64,000 nucleotides of DNA from Flectobacillus sp. BAB-3569 (GTDB lineage Bacteria; Bacteroidota; Bacteroidia; Cytophagales; Spirosomataceae): the NCBI RefSeq assembly GCF_002270355.1, contig NZ_NJFZ01000015.1, positions 295,042-359,041 of the forward strand, in the 5' to 3' direction. Of the stretch, positions 44,783 through 55,261 are shown piece after piece; the first letter of the stretch is position 1, and each line of letters starts with the position of its first letter. Position numbers and translations under genes: made by a program. The notes under the pieces are model-generated. The model had not been told where the DNA came from. It made no database searches and worked only from the letters and a program-made list of their open reading frames with translations.

Positions 44783-46243
44783 ATGAAAACAGTTACACAA
44801 ATTTTCCAACAAGTAAAAACAATCTCTGTTTTGGGTAATCCCGAAGTAGAGATTTCGCAACTCACCATCGACTCTCGTCAGGTTGGTCCACAAACGCTTT
44901 TTGCTGCCCTAAAAGGCACTCAAACCGATGGTCACTCGTACATCGAAAAAGCCATAGAATTAGGCGCAAGCGCTATTCTTTGTGAAGACCTGCCAGAAGT
45001 GATTCATCCAACCGTAACCTATATCCAAGTAAACGATTCGGCAGAATCCTTGGGGTATGCTTCATCCAACTTTTATGATAATCCTTCCAGTAAACTTAAG
45101 CTAGTAGGGATTACTGGGACGAACGGCAAAACAACAACGGTTACATTACTATTCAGACTTTTCAGAAAATTAGGATACCGCTGCGGTTTGATTTCGACGG
45201 TTCAAAACCAAATCGACGATACCGTTATTCCTTCTACTCATACTACTCCAGATTCTATCAATTTGAATAAGCTATTGGCCGAAATGGTAGAGGCTGGTTG
45301 TACTTATGCATTCATGGAGGTAAGCTCACACTCCGTTGTACAGCATCGCATTACGGGATTATCGTTTACAGGAGCCATTTTCTCAAACATAACCCACGAC
45401 CACCTAGATTTTCACAAAACTTTCGACAATTATATCAAAGCCAAAAAAGGCTTCTTTGATATGTTGCCAAAAACAGCTTTTGCCTTAGTAAACATCGACG
45501 ACCGTCGTGGCTCAGTGATGGTACAAAATACCAAGGCGAGTATCAATACTTACTCGCTCGAAACACTTGCCACCGTAAAAGGTCGTATTGTTTCAGACAG
45601 TATTTATGGCTTGGAAATGGAGATTGACAACAAAGAAGTGCACTTCCAATTAATCGGTACATTCAACGCCTACAACCTTATGGCTATTTATGGTGCTGCG
45701 ATACTTTTGGGTGAAGATAAAGACGAAGTACTCATCAATATGTCGAGTCTTCAAACTGCACCAGGACGTTTTGAGCAAATCGTTTCGCCTGATACACGCA
45801 AAGTTGGGATTGTAGACTACGCTCACACACCAGATGCGCTCGAAAATGTTTTGAAGACGATCAAGCAAATCAAAGATGGTAATCAGCAAGTCATTACGAT
45901 TGTAGGCTGTGGAGGAAATCGTGATGCGACCAAGCGCCCAATTATGGCAAAAATAGCTTGCGAGCTCAGCGACAAAGTTATTCTGACCTCAGACAACCCT
46001 CGTTTTGAAGACCCTGAGGAGATTTTGGCGCAAATGCAAAAAGGTGTCCCTCCTATCGATTTCAAAAAAACCAAAACTATTATCGACCGTAAAGAAGCGA
46101 TTCACTTTGCCATTAATAAACTATCTGAAAATGGCGATATTATTTTGGTAGCAGGCAAAGGACACGAAACTTATCAGGATATCCAAGGTGTAAAACACGA
46201 TTTTGACGATAGAGTTATCATCCGAGAAGCCTTTGGCATATAA
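44783..46243 (+). CDS. murE: UDP-MurNAc-tripeptide synthetase MurE, meso-diaminopimelate type
   Basis: 486 residues. The ATP-binding motif GITGTNGKTTTVTLL is near residue 110, with HTTPDSINL, the FMEVSSHSVVQHR motif, and VDYAHTPDALENVL. The D404-N-P-R407 motif (DNPRFEDPEEI) is the marker for meso-diaminopimelate rather than lysine as third residue. It adds the third amino acid to UDP-MurNAc-dipeptide in the cytosol. The family length and all domains are intact. Confidence 0.95.
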   Translation: MKTVTQIFQQVKTISVLGNPEVEISQLTIDSRQVGPQTLFAALKGTQTDGHSYIEKAIELGASAILCEDLPEVIHPTVTYIQVNDSAESLGYASSNFYDNPSSKLKLVGITGTNGKTTTVTLLFRLFRKLGYRCGLISTVQNQIDDTVIPSTHTTPDSINLNKLLAEMVEAGCTYAFMEVSSHSVVQHRITGLSFTGAIFSNITHDHLDFHKTFDNYIKAKKGFFDMLPKTAFALVNIDDRRGSVMVQNTKASINTYSLETLATVKGRIVSDSIYGLEMEIDNKEVHFQLIGTFNAYNLMAIYGAAILLGEDKDEVLINMSSLQTAPGRFEQIVSPDTRKVGIVDYAHTPDALENVLKTIKQIKDGNQQVITIVGCGGNRDATKRPIMAKIACELSDKVILTSDNPRFEDPEEILAQMQKGVPPIDFKKTKTIIDRKEAIHFAINKLSENGDIILVAGKGHETYQDIQGVKHDFDDRVIIREAFGI

Positions 46244-46411
46244 TTCAGACTTGAGGATAGCATCAGATTTAAAAGACAAATTGTCTTACAGATAGCTCAA
46301 TGCTCATACTCAGGCAAAACTTTTCCCTTTTTTAACCAAGTTTATTCAATAAAAAAGTAGAAATTTGACAAAACAAACATCCCTTTTCATCAAATTTCTA
46401 TCCACTGAACC

Positions 46412-47620
46412 ATGCTTTATTATCTTTTTGATTATTTAGATAAACATTTTGATTTCCCAGGGGCAGGGGTATTTCAATATATCACTTTTCGCGCTATTGC
46501 CGCAACTATAACCTCATTGGGTATTGCAGCAATCTGGGGAAAAACGGTTATTAACATGCTCCGTAAACTTCAAATCGGCGAAGATATCCGCGATTTGGGT
46601 CTTGAAGGACAAATGCAAAAAAAAGGTACACCTACTATGGGTGGCTTTATTATTTTGTTATCACTGTTGGTTCCAACCTTGCTTTTTGCCAAGCTTCATA
46701 ATGTCTACATTATTTTGTTGATTACAACAGCCGTATGGTTAGGAGCTGTAGGCTTTTTGGATGACTATATCAAAGTATTCCGTAAAAATAAAGAAGGGCT
46801 TTCAGGACGATTTAAGATAGTTGGGCAAGTAGGACTTGGACTAATTGTTGGGCTCACGATGTGGTTCAATGACGATATCAAAGTACGTACTTACGAAAAA
46901 GCGACTATTGCCGCTAATATCGGTGAAGTTCAAAAGTTTACAGACTCAAAAGACTTAATCACTACGGTTCCTTTCTTGAAGAATAACCAATTTGATTATA
47001 GTTACCTGTTACCAGACTCAATGGATCAATACACATGGATCCTATATGTTCTTGTGGTTATTATTATCATTACGGCTATTTCAAACGGTGCCAACATTAC
47101 CGACGGTATTGATGGACTAGCAGCAGGTACCTCGGTGATTATCGGTATTGGTTTAGCGATTTTGGCTTATGTGTCTGGGAATAAGGTTATTTCACAATAC
47201 CTCAACATCATGTTTATTCCAAACAGTGGAGAGCTGGCCGTCTTTTGTGCCGCCTTTGTGGGAGCATGTGTCGGATTTTTGTGGTATAATGCCTATCCTG
47301 CACAAGTATTTATGGGCGACACGGGTAGTTTAATGTTGGGTGGTGTAATTGCAACATTGGCCATCGTAATCCGTAAAGAGCTGTTGATTCCCGTATTGTG
47401 TGGTATTTTTGTGGTCGAAAACTTATCCGTAATTATTCAAGTAAGCTATTTTAAATACACCAAGAAAAAGTATGGCGAAGGACGCCGTGTTTTCTTAATG
47501 TCACCACTCCATCATCATTATCAGAAAAAAGGATACAACGAATCTAAAATCGTAACCCGCTTCTGGATTGTATGTATCATCTTAGTTGTGGTATCGCTGG
47601 TAACCTTAAAATTACGTTAG
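46412..47620 (+). CDS. mraY: Phospho-MurNAc-pentapeptide transferase MraY
   Basis: 402 residues with about ten membrane helices. Diagnostic motifs are [15 protein letters not shown], the aspartate pair in [51 protein letters not shown], and the [12 protein letters not shown] loop. It makes lipid I at the inner membrane. The chain is about 40 residues longer than E. coli MraY because of a loop between helices (about 165-205), typical for Bacteroidota. The dcw cluster ends here: murD, ftsW, murG, murC and ftsQAZ do not follow, and a strong terminator lies 75 bp downstream. Confidence 0.96.
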   Translation: MLYYLFDYLDKHFDFPGAGVFQYITFRAIAATITSLGIAAIWGKTVINMLRKLQIGEDIRDLGLEGQMQKKGTPTMGGFIILLSLLVPTLLFAKLHNVYIILLITTAVWLGAVGFLDDYIKVFRKNKEGLSGRFKIVGQVGLGLIVGLTMWFNDDIKVRTYEKATIAANIGEVQKFTDSKDLITTVPFLKNNQFDYSYLLPDSMDQYTWILYVLVVIIIITAISNGANITDGIDGLAAGTSVIIGIGLAILAYVSGNKVISQYLNIMFIPNSGELAVFCAAFVGACVGFLWYNAYPAQVFMGDTGSLMLGGVIATLAIVIRKELLIPVLCGIFVVENLSVIIQVSYFKYTKKKYGEGRRVFLMSPLHHHYQKKGYNESKIVTRFWIVCIILVVVSLVTLKLR

Positions 47621-47694
47621 AAATAAAGGATTGACTATCTTTAGTCCTAAGAAATAGAGACATTTGTTATTCGGTTGTGACAGATTTCTCACTT

Positions 47695-47730
47695 AAAAAG
47701 GAGTTAACGCACAACGTTAACTCCTTTTTT
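47695..47730 (+). terminator. Strong terminator at the end of the dcw segment
   Basis: AAAAAGGAGTTAACG (47695-47709) pairs perfectly over 15 bp with CGTTAACTCCTTTTT (47715-47729) with a CACAA loop and continued T tract. Confidence 0.9.
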
Positions 47731-47939
47731 ATGTCCATCATGATGGAGGTTCACTTCCAAATATAAAGTCATTCGGCATTGATACCTTTGTTTATACCTA
47801 TGGTCTAATCAAACAACCGTTTATAAAAACTTGTTAATTAGCCATAAAGTCAACTAAACATTTGATTAACTTTGATGTCAAAAGCCCAAGAATCCATTCA
47901 TGGGAATTTATCGGTCATTTATCAAAACTGTTTATTGAA

Positions 47940-48200
47940 ATGCTCAAATTCGTTCTTATAGTAGTGCTCATTTTCTTTGTATTTCCGAAATTATTGAAAT
48001 GGGCATTGAAAGGCTTTGTGGTTTCACAAATCAACAAAGCCCAACAGGAATTTCAACAACAATATAATCCGAATACCAACACCAATCGTCCTAAAAAACG
48101 TGATGGTCAAGTAGATGTGGATTTTATGCCCCCAAAGTCAGGCAAAAACTCTGATGACTTCAATGGTGGCGAATATATCGATTACGAAGAAGTAAAATAA
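47940..48200 (+). CDS. DUF4834 family small membrane protein
   Basis: 86 residues from the ATG at 47940. This start is preferred because it begins with the membrane helix MLKFVLIVVLIFFVFPKLLK; the longer frame from 47862 would add 26 polar residues before it. The middle is polar (QQEFQQQYNPNTNTNRPKK) and the C-terminus GGEYIDYEEVK is the conserved tail of DUF4834, a Bacteroidota-specific family of unknown function. Confidence 0.8.
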   Translation: MLKFVLIVVLIFFVFPKLLKWALKGFVVSQINKAQQEFQQQYNPNTNTNRPKKRDGQVDVDFMPPKSGKNSDDFNGGEYIDYEEVK

Positions 48201-48521
48201 TAGTTCAGCTATTGGTGGTCAGCTTTCAGCAATGAACAATACTGCGTATAAAGTATTTTCTTTTCTAGTGTTAGAAAAGTATTTATTGAACTGATAGCTG
48301 ACTGCCCATAGCATTTTACCAAAAGACTAGTAAGTGTTTGATTAATTGGATAATTCAAATATTACCAAACCACTTTTTAAATACCTATTTTTTCAACGAA
48401 CATCATTTTTCATCTATAAAAACAGGCTTTTTAAATCCTATTTTTATTCATTTATCTAAAAAACCACACAAACATCGAGTTTTATCAACTATAAAATCGT
48501 ATTTTTGTAAAAATCAGTAGA
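48201..48521. other. 321-bp gap, weak hairpin only
   Basis: A CTTTTCTA-GTGT-TAGAAAAG hairpin (48260-48279) sits between CAGCTATTGG and CTGATAGCTGACTGCCCATAGC sequences of the CCATAGC-type repeat seen near 24230. It may end the DUF4834 transcript. The rest is AT-rich without features. Confidence 0.4.
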
Positions 48522-48905
48522 ATGATTAAGTGTAAATCACATATAATATTTTCTATTTTCATTCTATTATTGATGTTCGTACACATTAATTCAGTTGTAG
48601 CTCACTGTAGTCAAAATTGTACAAAAGAAAGATTTTATACGCCAAAACACTTATACAAGTCTTTTCAAGTAGTTCCTCTTAGTTCGCAACAAACACGACA
48701 TGTGTCGGATCATTTTGACCTAACGACTTCTGATTCAAATCAAGAAGTTCAAAATCAAGATTTTTCATCCGATACAATCCTATGTTTGCTTGAAGAATCA
48801 AATTATTGGTTAGGGGTATCAATATTGACTGGAATCACAACTGAATATTCTTTAAATTATTATGGTGTAGAACAAAAACGGTTTACGCCCCCTCCTAGGT
48901 TATAG
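48522..48905 (+). CDS. Small exported or membrane protein upstream of the RND pump, unknown
   Basis: 127 residues. A hydrophobic N-terminal segment (IIFSIFILLLMFVHINSVVA) works as a signal peptide or anchor and is followed at once by HCSQNC, a possible metal- or disulfide-forming motif. The rest is polar, and the end is proline-rich (RFTPPPRL). I do not recognise a family. It lies 414 bp before the RND operon in the same direction. A link to the pump is only positional, and codon use is AT-rich like the surrounding spacer, so a chance frame cannot be excluded. Confidence 0.5.
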   Translation: MIKCKSHIIFSIFILLLMFVHINSVVAHCSQNCTKERFYTPKHLYKSFQVVPLSSQQTRHVSDHFDLTTSDSNQEVQNQDFSSDTILCLLEESNYWLGVSILTGITTEYSLNYYGVEQKRFTPPPRL

Positions 48906-49319
48906 CATATTATCTTTCCACTAGAATACCTACAAAATTCAAAAACAGCCACTGTTTCAAGGATTTGAAATAGAAAACGATACTTTTTGAATTATACTTC
49001 ATCCAATTAATCAACAAACAAAAACAACTGTTGGAGATGCTTGTCGGAGCATCTCTAGCTACTTTTCTATTCAGCGAAGTAGGCCATAACTCATAATTTC
49101 TCCTTTCCATAATCTTTGAATTTATAAAACTGTTACAGTTCGTTAGTCATGATGTTCTATTTAAAAAACCACATAATCAAAGGTTTACAACAACATCCTA
49201 TCTTAACTTAACTAAGGCAATAAGCACTTTGATTCAATATATTGATAAGCTCAAAAGATAGGGAAAAGTATATCCTTGTTTCATTTGAAGATTATCTCAA
49301 TCAGACAAATAGAAAAATT
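48906..49319. other. 414-bp gap before the RND operon
   Basis: A hairpin GAGATGCT-TGTCGG-AGCATCTC (49034-49055) may terminate the preceding small gene, although no T tract follows directly. A frame from 49242 runs into the pump lipoprotein but adds 26 unrelated residues before its lipoprotein signal. No other feature is clear. Confidence 0.4.
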
Positions 49320-50450
49320 ATGAAGAGAATTCTGTTCGCAGCCAGCCTCTGTGTACTATTGGCATCCTGCAACAAAAAGGAAGAAAAAGCTGACATCACG
49401 CTTGAAAACTTTACTGTCACCTCACCAATTGTGGTGGATACTTTTTTACACAATGATTACGTAGCCGAAATCAATGCGGTACAAAATGTAGAAATCAGAG
49501 CACGTGTGACGGGGTATTTAGAGAAAATTTATATTGATGAAGGTAAATATGTCCAACAAGGACAATTACTATTTACTATTAATAATCCTGAATTAAAAGA
49601 AGAGTATATGCGAACTAAGGCGGTTGTCAGAAGTACGATGACCGAACTCAAAGCCGCTGAACTTGATTTTAGTAATGTTAAAAAATTAGTTGATAAGAAC
49701 GTTGTCTCAAAAACTGAGCTCGAACTCGCTCAAAATAAAGTAGAGCTTGCCAGCGCCAAGGTAGAAGAAGCTCAAGCCAATGAGTCTTTTGCCAAAATCA
49801 AGCTTACTTATCTTCAAATTAAAGCGCCTTTTAATGGTATTGTCAACCGTATTCCAAACAAACCTGGGAGTTTGATGGAAGATGGAACTTTATTGACAAC
49901 TATTTCTAAAAACGATGAGGTTTTTGCCTACTTTGATGTTTCTGAAAAGGAATATCTAGACATTGCCGATAATGTTCGCAAGCAAAAAGATACAGCGCCA
50001 CAGGTAACGCTCCTATTGGCGAATGGTGAGGAGCACGACTACAAAGGACATGTAGAAACCAGTGAAGGAGAGTTTGATAAAAGTACAGGTAATATTGCTT
50101 TCCGTGCACGCTTTCCGAACCCACAAAAAATTCTCAAACATGGCGCAACGGGTAAAGTTCGCATTTTACAACGCTACCGTAATGCTGTGATTATTCCTCA
50201 AAAAGCTACTTTTGAGATTCAAGACCGCATGTATGTATATGTAGTCGATAACAAAAACAAAGTAAAATCTAGGGCTATCAAAACTTCCAAACGTTTACCT
50301 CACTTCTATATCATAGACTCAGGAGTAAACACTGACGACCGCATTGTATATGATGGTATCCAAAATTTAAAAGAAGGTTCGGAAATCAAACCGAAGTTTG
50401 TGGCACTCAAAACAATTGCCAAAGAGCTTTCTAAAACAGATTCTCAATAG
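49320..50450 (+). CDS. RND efflux membrane fusion lipoprotein (AcrA-like)
   Basis: 376 residues from the ATG at 49320, chosen because it places the lipoprotein signal (MKRILFAASLCVLLASC, Cys17) at the N-terminus. Lipoyl half-motifs EINAVQNVEIRARVTGYLEK and LQIKAPFNGIVNRIPNKPGS flank a coiled hairpin (about 95-155), followed by beta-barrel and membrane-proximal domains (VRILQRYRNAVIIPQKATFE). It joins the inner membrane pump to the outer membrane channel. It is the first gene of a three-gene operon. Confidence 0.92.
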   Translation: MKRILFAASLCVLLASCNKKEEKADITLENFTVTSPIVVDTFLHNDYVAEINAVQNVEIRARVTGYLEKIYIDEGKYVQQGQLLFTINNPELKEEYMRTKAVVRSTMTELKAAELDFSNVKKLVDKNVVSKTELELAQNKVELASAKVEEAQANESFAKIKLTYLQIKAPFNGIVNRIPNKPGSLMEDGTLLTTISKNDEVFAYFDVSEKEYLDIADNVRKQKDTAPQVTLLLANGEEHDYKGHVETSEGEFDKSTGNIAFRARFPNPQKILKHGATGKVRILQRYRNAVIIPQKATFEIQDRMYVYVVDNKNKVKSRAIKTSKRLPHFYIIDSGVNTDDRIVYDGIQNLKEGSEIKPKFVALKTIAKELSKTDSQ

Positions 50451-50471
50451 TAGACCCTAAGATTTTTCACT

Positions 50472-53400
50472 ATGTTTAGTAATTTCATCAATAGACCCGT
50501 GCTATCGTTGGTTATATCCATCTTCATTGTGATTTTGGGTTTATTATCAATGACTAGCCTTCCTGTGACGCAATATCCAGATATTGCTCCTCCAGCAGTT
50601 ACTGTTACAACCAAATATACAGGTGCCAACGCAGAAGTTTGTGCCAAAGCGGTAGTGACTCCCCTCGAACGAGCCATCAATGGTGTGCCCGGAATGACCT
50701 ACATGACCTCAGTATCGGGTAACGACGGTACAAGTATTATTCAAGTATATTTCGAAGTTGGTACCGATCCTGACGTAGCGGCAGTAAACGTACAAAACCG
50801 CGCGACGACTGTACTTGATGAATTACCCGAAGAAGTAATCAAAGCTGGTGTTGTGACTGAAAAAGAAGTAAACAGTATGCTTCTTTACATCAACTTGATT
50901 AGCGAAGACACAACTCTCGACGAAAAATTTATTTACAACTTTGCCGACATCAACGTATTGGCAGAATTAAAGCGTATCAATGGTGTAGGCTTTGTCGACA
51001 TCATGGGTTCGCGAGAATATGCTATGCGTGTATGGCTTAAGCCAGGACGATTGGATGCTTATGAGCTTTCGGCAGAAGATGTTATAAAAGCACTTCGTGA
51101 GCAAAACGTAGAAGCTGCCCCAGGTAAAATCGGGGAAAGCTCTGGTCGTCAGGCTCAGTCACTACAATATGTATTGCGCTATACGGGTAAAATGACCCAA
51201 AAAGAGCAGTATGAAAATGTGGTAATCAAAGTAACAGATAGTGGCGAAATGCTTCGTTTGAAAGATGTTGCCGATATTGAATTTGGCTCTTTGGATTATG
51301 ATGTACTTTCAAAAGAAAATGGAAAGCCATCAGCAGCTATCGTACTCAAACAACGCCCAGGCTCGAATGCAAGTCAGGTTATTGCAGATATTAAATCTCG
51401 CTTGGAGTTTTTGAAAGAAACCTCATTCCCTCCTGGCATGACTTATACGCTAAGTTATGACGTATCCAGATTCTTAGACGCCTCAATTCATGAAGTAGTC
51501 AAAACTTTGTTTGAAGCATTTATCTTGGTAGCTATTGTGGTATTCTTATTCTTGCAAGATGTTCGTTCTACCTTGATTCCTGTGTTTGCTGTACCTGTAT
51601 CCTTGATTGGTACATTTGCCTTCATGCAGTTGTTTGGCTTTTCGATTAACCTACTTACTTTATTCGCATTGGTATTAGCGATTGGTATTGTAGTCGACGA
51701 TGCCATAGTAGTGGTGGAGTCTGTCCATGCCAAAATGGAGGAAAAACATTTGAGCGCCAAGCTTGCCACCATCGAGTCTATCAACGAAATCAGTAGCGCT
51801 ATTATCGCCATTACTTTAGTGATGTCGGCGGTATTTATTCCTGTAGCATTTTTGGATGGTCCAGTTGGGGTGTTCTACCGACAATTTTCAGTGACTATGG
51901 CTATTGCGATTGTCATTTCGGGGGTCAATGCCCTTACGCTAACACCAGCACTGTGTGCCCTGATTTTACAAAACCCTCATCATGGTGAGAAAAAGCAAAC
52001 CATTGTAACTCGTTTCTTTGATGCATTCAACCATCAATTCAACCGACTTACAGGTCGTTATGGCTCATTGCTCAAAGCAATCGTCAATCGTAAATTGGTT
52101 ACTTTGGGTGTACTAATCGCATTTAGTATTGGCTCATGGGGTGTAGCCAGTATCTTACCAACCAGCTTTATTCCTACCGAAGACCAAGGAACTATCTATG
52201 CTAGTGTAACCACACCTGTGGGCGCTACCCTTGAGCGAACAGAAGAGGTTATGAACCAAATCGATAAGATAGCTCAAACCCTACCAGAGGTATCTTCAAT
52301 ATCAAGTTTATCTGGTTTTAGTATGATGACCGACGGTGTTGGTGCATCATTTGGTATGAGTACTATCAACCTTAAACCTTGGGAAGAAAGAAAGGCTACC
52401 GCAAATAAATTGATCGACGAGTTAATTGCTAAAACAAAACATATTAAAGGCGCAGATATTCAATTCTTCCCTCCTCCTGCTGTACCGGGCTTTGGAAATG
52501 CCAGTGGTTTTGAAATGAGGTTATTGGATAAAACAGGTACAGGTAATCTTCAGAATATTGCCAAAGTAGCGGATGAGTTTATGGAAGAACTCCAAAAGCG
52601 TCCTGAAATTAAGAACGTGTTTTCAAGTTTTAACCCTAATTTTCCTCAATATCTCATTCATGTTGACCAAGATTTAGCGGCCAAAAAAGGTATCTCGGTA
52701 GACAATGCCATGAGTAACCTCCAATCATTGATTGGTAGTTTTTATGCGACCAACTTTATTACATATGGACAAATGTACAAGGTAATGGTTCAGTCTGACC
52801 CCAAGTTTAGAGCACAGCCTGAGGACATTATGAAGTTGCGTATCAAAAACAAGAATGGAGAAATGGTACCTTATGCTATTTTTAGTAGAATCGAGCGCGT
52901 GTACGGTCCAGAGCAATTGACACGATATAATATGTATTTTTCGGCAATGCTCAATGGTGAGCCTGCTCCAGGCTACAGTACAGGTGATGCCATCAAAGCT
53001 ATCAAAGAAGTGGCAAAAGCTAAACTTCCTCGTGGCTATACTTACGAATGGTCGGGTATGACACGTGAAGAGGTTTTGTCTGGTAACCAAGTAATTTATG
53101 TATTCTTAATTTGTTTGTTGTTTGTGTATTTATTGCTTTCAGCACAATATGAAAGCTTTATCCTTCCTCTTGCAGTATTGATTTCTTTGCCTATTGGGAT
53201 TTTTGGTTCATTGTTTTTCTTGTACATTTTTGGTCTTGAAAACAATATTTATGCCCAAGTTGCCATGGTCATGCTGATAGGTTTATTGGGTAAAAACGCC
53301 ATTTTGATTGTGGAGTTTGCGATGCACGAGCAATCTCAGGGACGAACTATCGTCCGAGCAGCCATTTCAGGTGCTATTGCCCGTTTCCGTCCAATTTTGA

Positions 53401-53621
53401 TGACCTCCTTTGCCTTTATCGCAGGATTGTTACCCCTTATGTCGGCTTCAGGTGCTGGTGCTATTGGCAACAGAACTATTGGTACGGCGGCGGCAGGCGG
53501 AATGCTCTTTGGTACTGTTTTCGGTATTGTGATTATCCCTGGGCTTTATGTACTCTTTGCCAGTTTAGCGAGTAAAAAGAAGTCCAAAAACAACAAAAAA
53601 ATTGAAGAAGCTTATGTTTAG
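50472..53621 (+). CDS. RND multidrug efflux pump, HAE1/AcrB family
   Basis: 1049 residues, the standard length. Twelve membrane helices in two halves and two large periplasmic loops. The proton-relay aspartates of helix 4 are present in ALVLAIGIVVDDAIVVVES. The N-terminus MFSNFINRPVLSLVISIFIV and the PPAVTVTTKYTGANAEVCAK segment are of the HAE1 group, and the FFPPPAVPGFGNASGFEMRL segment is the usual porter region. It expels drugs, detergents or other amphiphiles using the proton gradient. It starts 21 bp after the fusion protein stop. Confidence 0.95.
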   Translation: MFSNFINRPVLSLVISIFIVILGLLSMTSLPVTQYPDIAPPAVTVTTKYTGANAEVCAKAVVTPLERAINGVPGMTYMTSVSGNDGTSIIQVYFEVGTDPDVAAVNVQNRATTVLDELPEEVIKAGVVTEKEVNSMLLYINLISEDTTLDEKFIYNFADINVLAELKRINGVGFVDIMGSREYAMRVWLKPGRLDAYELSAEDVIKALREQNVEAAPGKIGESSGRQAQSLQYVLRYTGKMTQKEQYENVVIKVTDSGEMLRLKDVADIEFGSLDYDVLSKENGKPSAAIVLKQRPGSNASQVIADIKSRLEFLKETSFPPGMTYTLSYDVSRFLDASIHEVVKTLFEAFILVAIVVFLFLQDVRSTLIPVFAVPVSLIGTFAFMQLFGFSINLLTLFALVLAIGIVVDDAIVVVESVHAKMEEKHLSAKLATIESINEISSAIIAITLVMSAVFIPVAFLDGPVGVFYRQFSVTMAIAIVISGVNALTLTPALCALILQNPHHGEKKQTIVTRFFDAFNHQFNRLTGRYGSLLKAIVNRKLVTLGVLIAFSIGSWGVASILPTSFIPTEDQGTIYASVTTPVGATLERTEEVMNQIDKIAQTLPEVSSISSLSGFSMMTDGVGASFGMSTINLKPWEERKATANKLIDELIAKTKHIKGADIQFFPPPAVPGFGNASGFEMRLLDKTGTGNLQNIAKVADEFMEELQKRPEIKNVFSSFNPNFPQYLIHVDQDLAAKKGISVDNAMSNLQSLIGSFYATNFITYGQMYKVMVQSDPKFRAQPEDIMKLRIKNKNGEMVPYAIFSRIERVYGPEQLTRYNMYFSAMLNGEPAPGYSTGDAIKAIKEVAKAKLPRGYTYEWSGMTREEVLSGNQVIYVFLICLLFVYLLLSAQYESFILPLAVLISLPIGIFGSLFFLYIFGLENNIYAQVAMVMLIGLLGKNAILIVEFAMHEQSQGRTIVRAAISGAIARFRPILMTSFAFIAGLLPLMSASGAGAIGNRTIGTAAAGGMLFGTVFGIVIIPGLYVLFASLASKKKSKNNKKIEEAYV

Positions 53622-55056
53622 ATATAAAAAAGGTCTTTTATTAGCTCTGGTAGTACTAGGACTAGGGGCTTGTAAAATCAAACCTGAAGTGCCACAAAAC
53701 AAGCCTTTACTAGTGGCATCAAGTACTTTTACTAGTTATTCAGACTCAACTCAAAAAGAGATTCCCAATATTGGGACATTTTTTGCTGACAGCACGCTAT
53801 CAGCTCTGATTGATACGGCTCTGAATAATAACTTTGACTTGCAAGTAGCAATGCAACGAGTAGAAGTAGCACGTGCAGGAATTCGTTTCAGTCGAGGATT
53901 GGGGATTCCAGAAGTAAGCGCTGGCGTCGTTGCAGGTGGAAAAAAGTTTGGAGATTATACCATCGATGGAGTTGGGAATTATGACACGCAATTTTCGACT
54001 AACCTCAATGACAAACAAAGCATCCCACAACCTTTCATTCCAGATTATATGTTAGGATTGCAATCTTCATGGGAAGTAGATGTTTGGGGAAAACTCAAAA
54101 GTCAAAAGAAGGCAGCACTAGCCCGATTCCTTTCTTCTGAATTTGGAAAAAACTTAGTACAAACTCAAATAGTAGCCGAAATTGCAGATGCCTATTTCGA
54201 ACTTTTGATTTTAGATAATGAGTTAGACTTTTTAGAAGAAAACATTAAACTACAACAGTTTTCGCTCGACATTGTCAGAGTAATGAAACAAGCGGGTGAA
54301 GCCAATCAACTAGGGGTAGAATTACTAAAAGCCCAATTACTCAGCTCCACTGCTATGAAAGTGGAAGTAAATCAGCAAATTATTCAGAATGAGAGTAGAA
54401 TCAACTTTTTGATGGGTCGTTATCCACAGCCGATCAAACGACCAAAGTTTGCTTGGGAAAAAGTTATTCCTCCTACACTCTCGGCTGGAGTACCTTCGGG
54501 ATTACTCACAAACAGACCAGACATTCGTCAAGCTGAATTAGAACTGCAAGCACGCAATGCTGATTTATTTACAGCAAAAGCTGCATTTTATCCTTCTTTC
54601 AACATTAATGCTAATTTAGGCTTACAGTCTTTTAAAGCATTACTGTTACTGAATCCAGCCTCAGCAGCATACGGTCTTGCAGGAAGTTTAATGGCACCGA
54701 TTGCCAATAGAAGGGCCTTAGCAGCAGACTTGATGGCATCACGTGCCGAACAAAAAACTGCTTATATCGGCTACCAAAAAAGTATTGTAAACGCCTTTAC
54801 TGAAGTTTATAACTATCTTTATTTGATAAAAACCAACGCCGATATTTATAAATTAAAGTCAGAGGAAGTAAACACGCTAAAAAATTCGATTGGAATTTCA
54901 ACCGACCTTTTCCGTTCGGGTCGTGCTACGTATTTGGAGGTAATTACCGCTCAAAAAAATGCTTTACAGTCACAAATTGAGCTAATCAATGTGAAGAAAA
55001 AACAATACAATGCCGTAGTTGGACTATACAGAGCATTAGGTGGCGGCTGGAAATAA
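53614..55056 (+). CDS. RND outer membrane efflux lipoprotein (NodT/OprM type)
   Basis: 480 residues from the ATG at 53614, overlapping the pump stop by 8 bp (ATGTTTAG). An upstream TTG would add four residues and is less likely. The signal peptide ends in LGLGAC (lipobox, Cys20). The two outer membrane efflux repeats, the SSWEVDVWGKLKSQKKAALA motif and LLTNRPDIRQAELELQARNA are typical of NodT-type factors. It completes the tripartite pump with the two genes upstream. Confidence 0.93.
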   Translation: MFRYKKGLLLALVVLGLGACKIKPEVPQNKPLLVASSTFTSYSDSTQKEIPNIGTFFADSTLSALIDTALNNNFDLQVAMQRVEVARAGIRFSRGLGIPEVSAGVVAGGKKFGDYTIDGVGNYDTQFSTNLNDKQSIPQPFIPDYMLGLQSSWEVDVWGKLKSQKKAALARFLSSEFGKNLVQTQIVAEIADAYFELLILDNELDFLEENIKLQQFSLDIVRVMKQAGEANQLGVELLKAQLLSSTAMKVEVNQQIIQNESRINFLMGRYPQPIKRPKFAWEKVIPPTLSAGVPSGLLTNRPDIRQAELELQARNADLFTAKAAFYPSFNINANLGLQSFKALLLLNPASAAYGLAGSLMAPIANRRALAADLMASRAEQKTAYIGYQKSIVNAFTEVYNYLYLIKTNADIYKLKSEEVNTLKNSIGISTDLFRSGRATYLEVITAQKNALQSQIELINVKKKQYNAVVGLYRALGGGWK

Positions 55057-55103
55057 AGTAAGGTCTGAGTTTTAGAATTGAGATTATTCTCTAAATTTTC
55101 ATC

Positions 55104-55140
55104 AAAAAAGCGGTCGAAAATAATTTCCGACCGCTTTTTT
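55104..55140. terminator. GCGGTCG-family terminator, copy 3 (efflux operon / purN, bidirectional)
   Basis: AAAAAAGCGGTCG (55104-55116) pairs with CGACCGCTTTTTT (55128-55140) over 13 bp. Next come GACGCAATCATTGCGTC (55161-55177) and AATAATCACTCATTCACTCAAT, the other parts of the 3' module. It lies between convergent genes. Confidence 0.9.
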
Positions 55141-55261
55141 GATAATATGACTCGGCTTAAGACGCAATCATTGCGTCTCTACCGCTAGAATACAATTTTA
55201 AAATAATCACTCATTCACTCAATCTCAATTCACTAAATAGGTAAGAACGAAGCCTTGCGTC

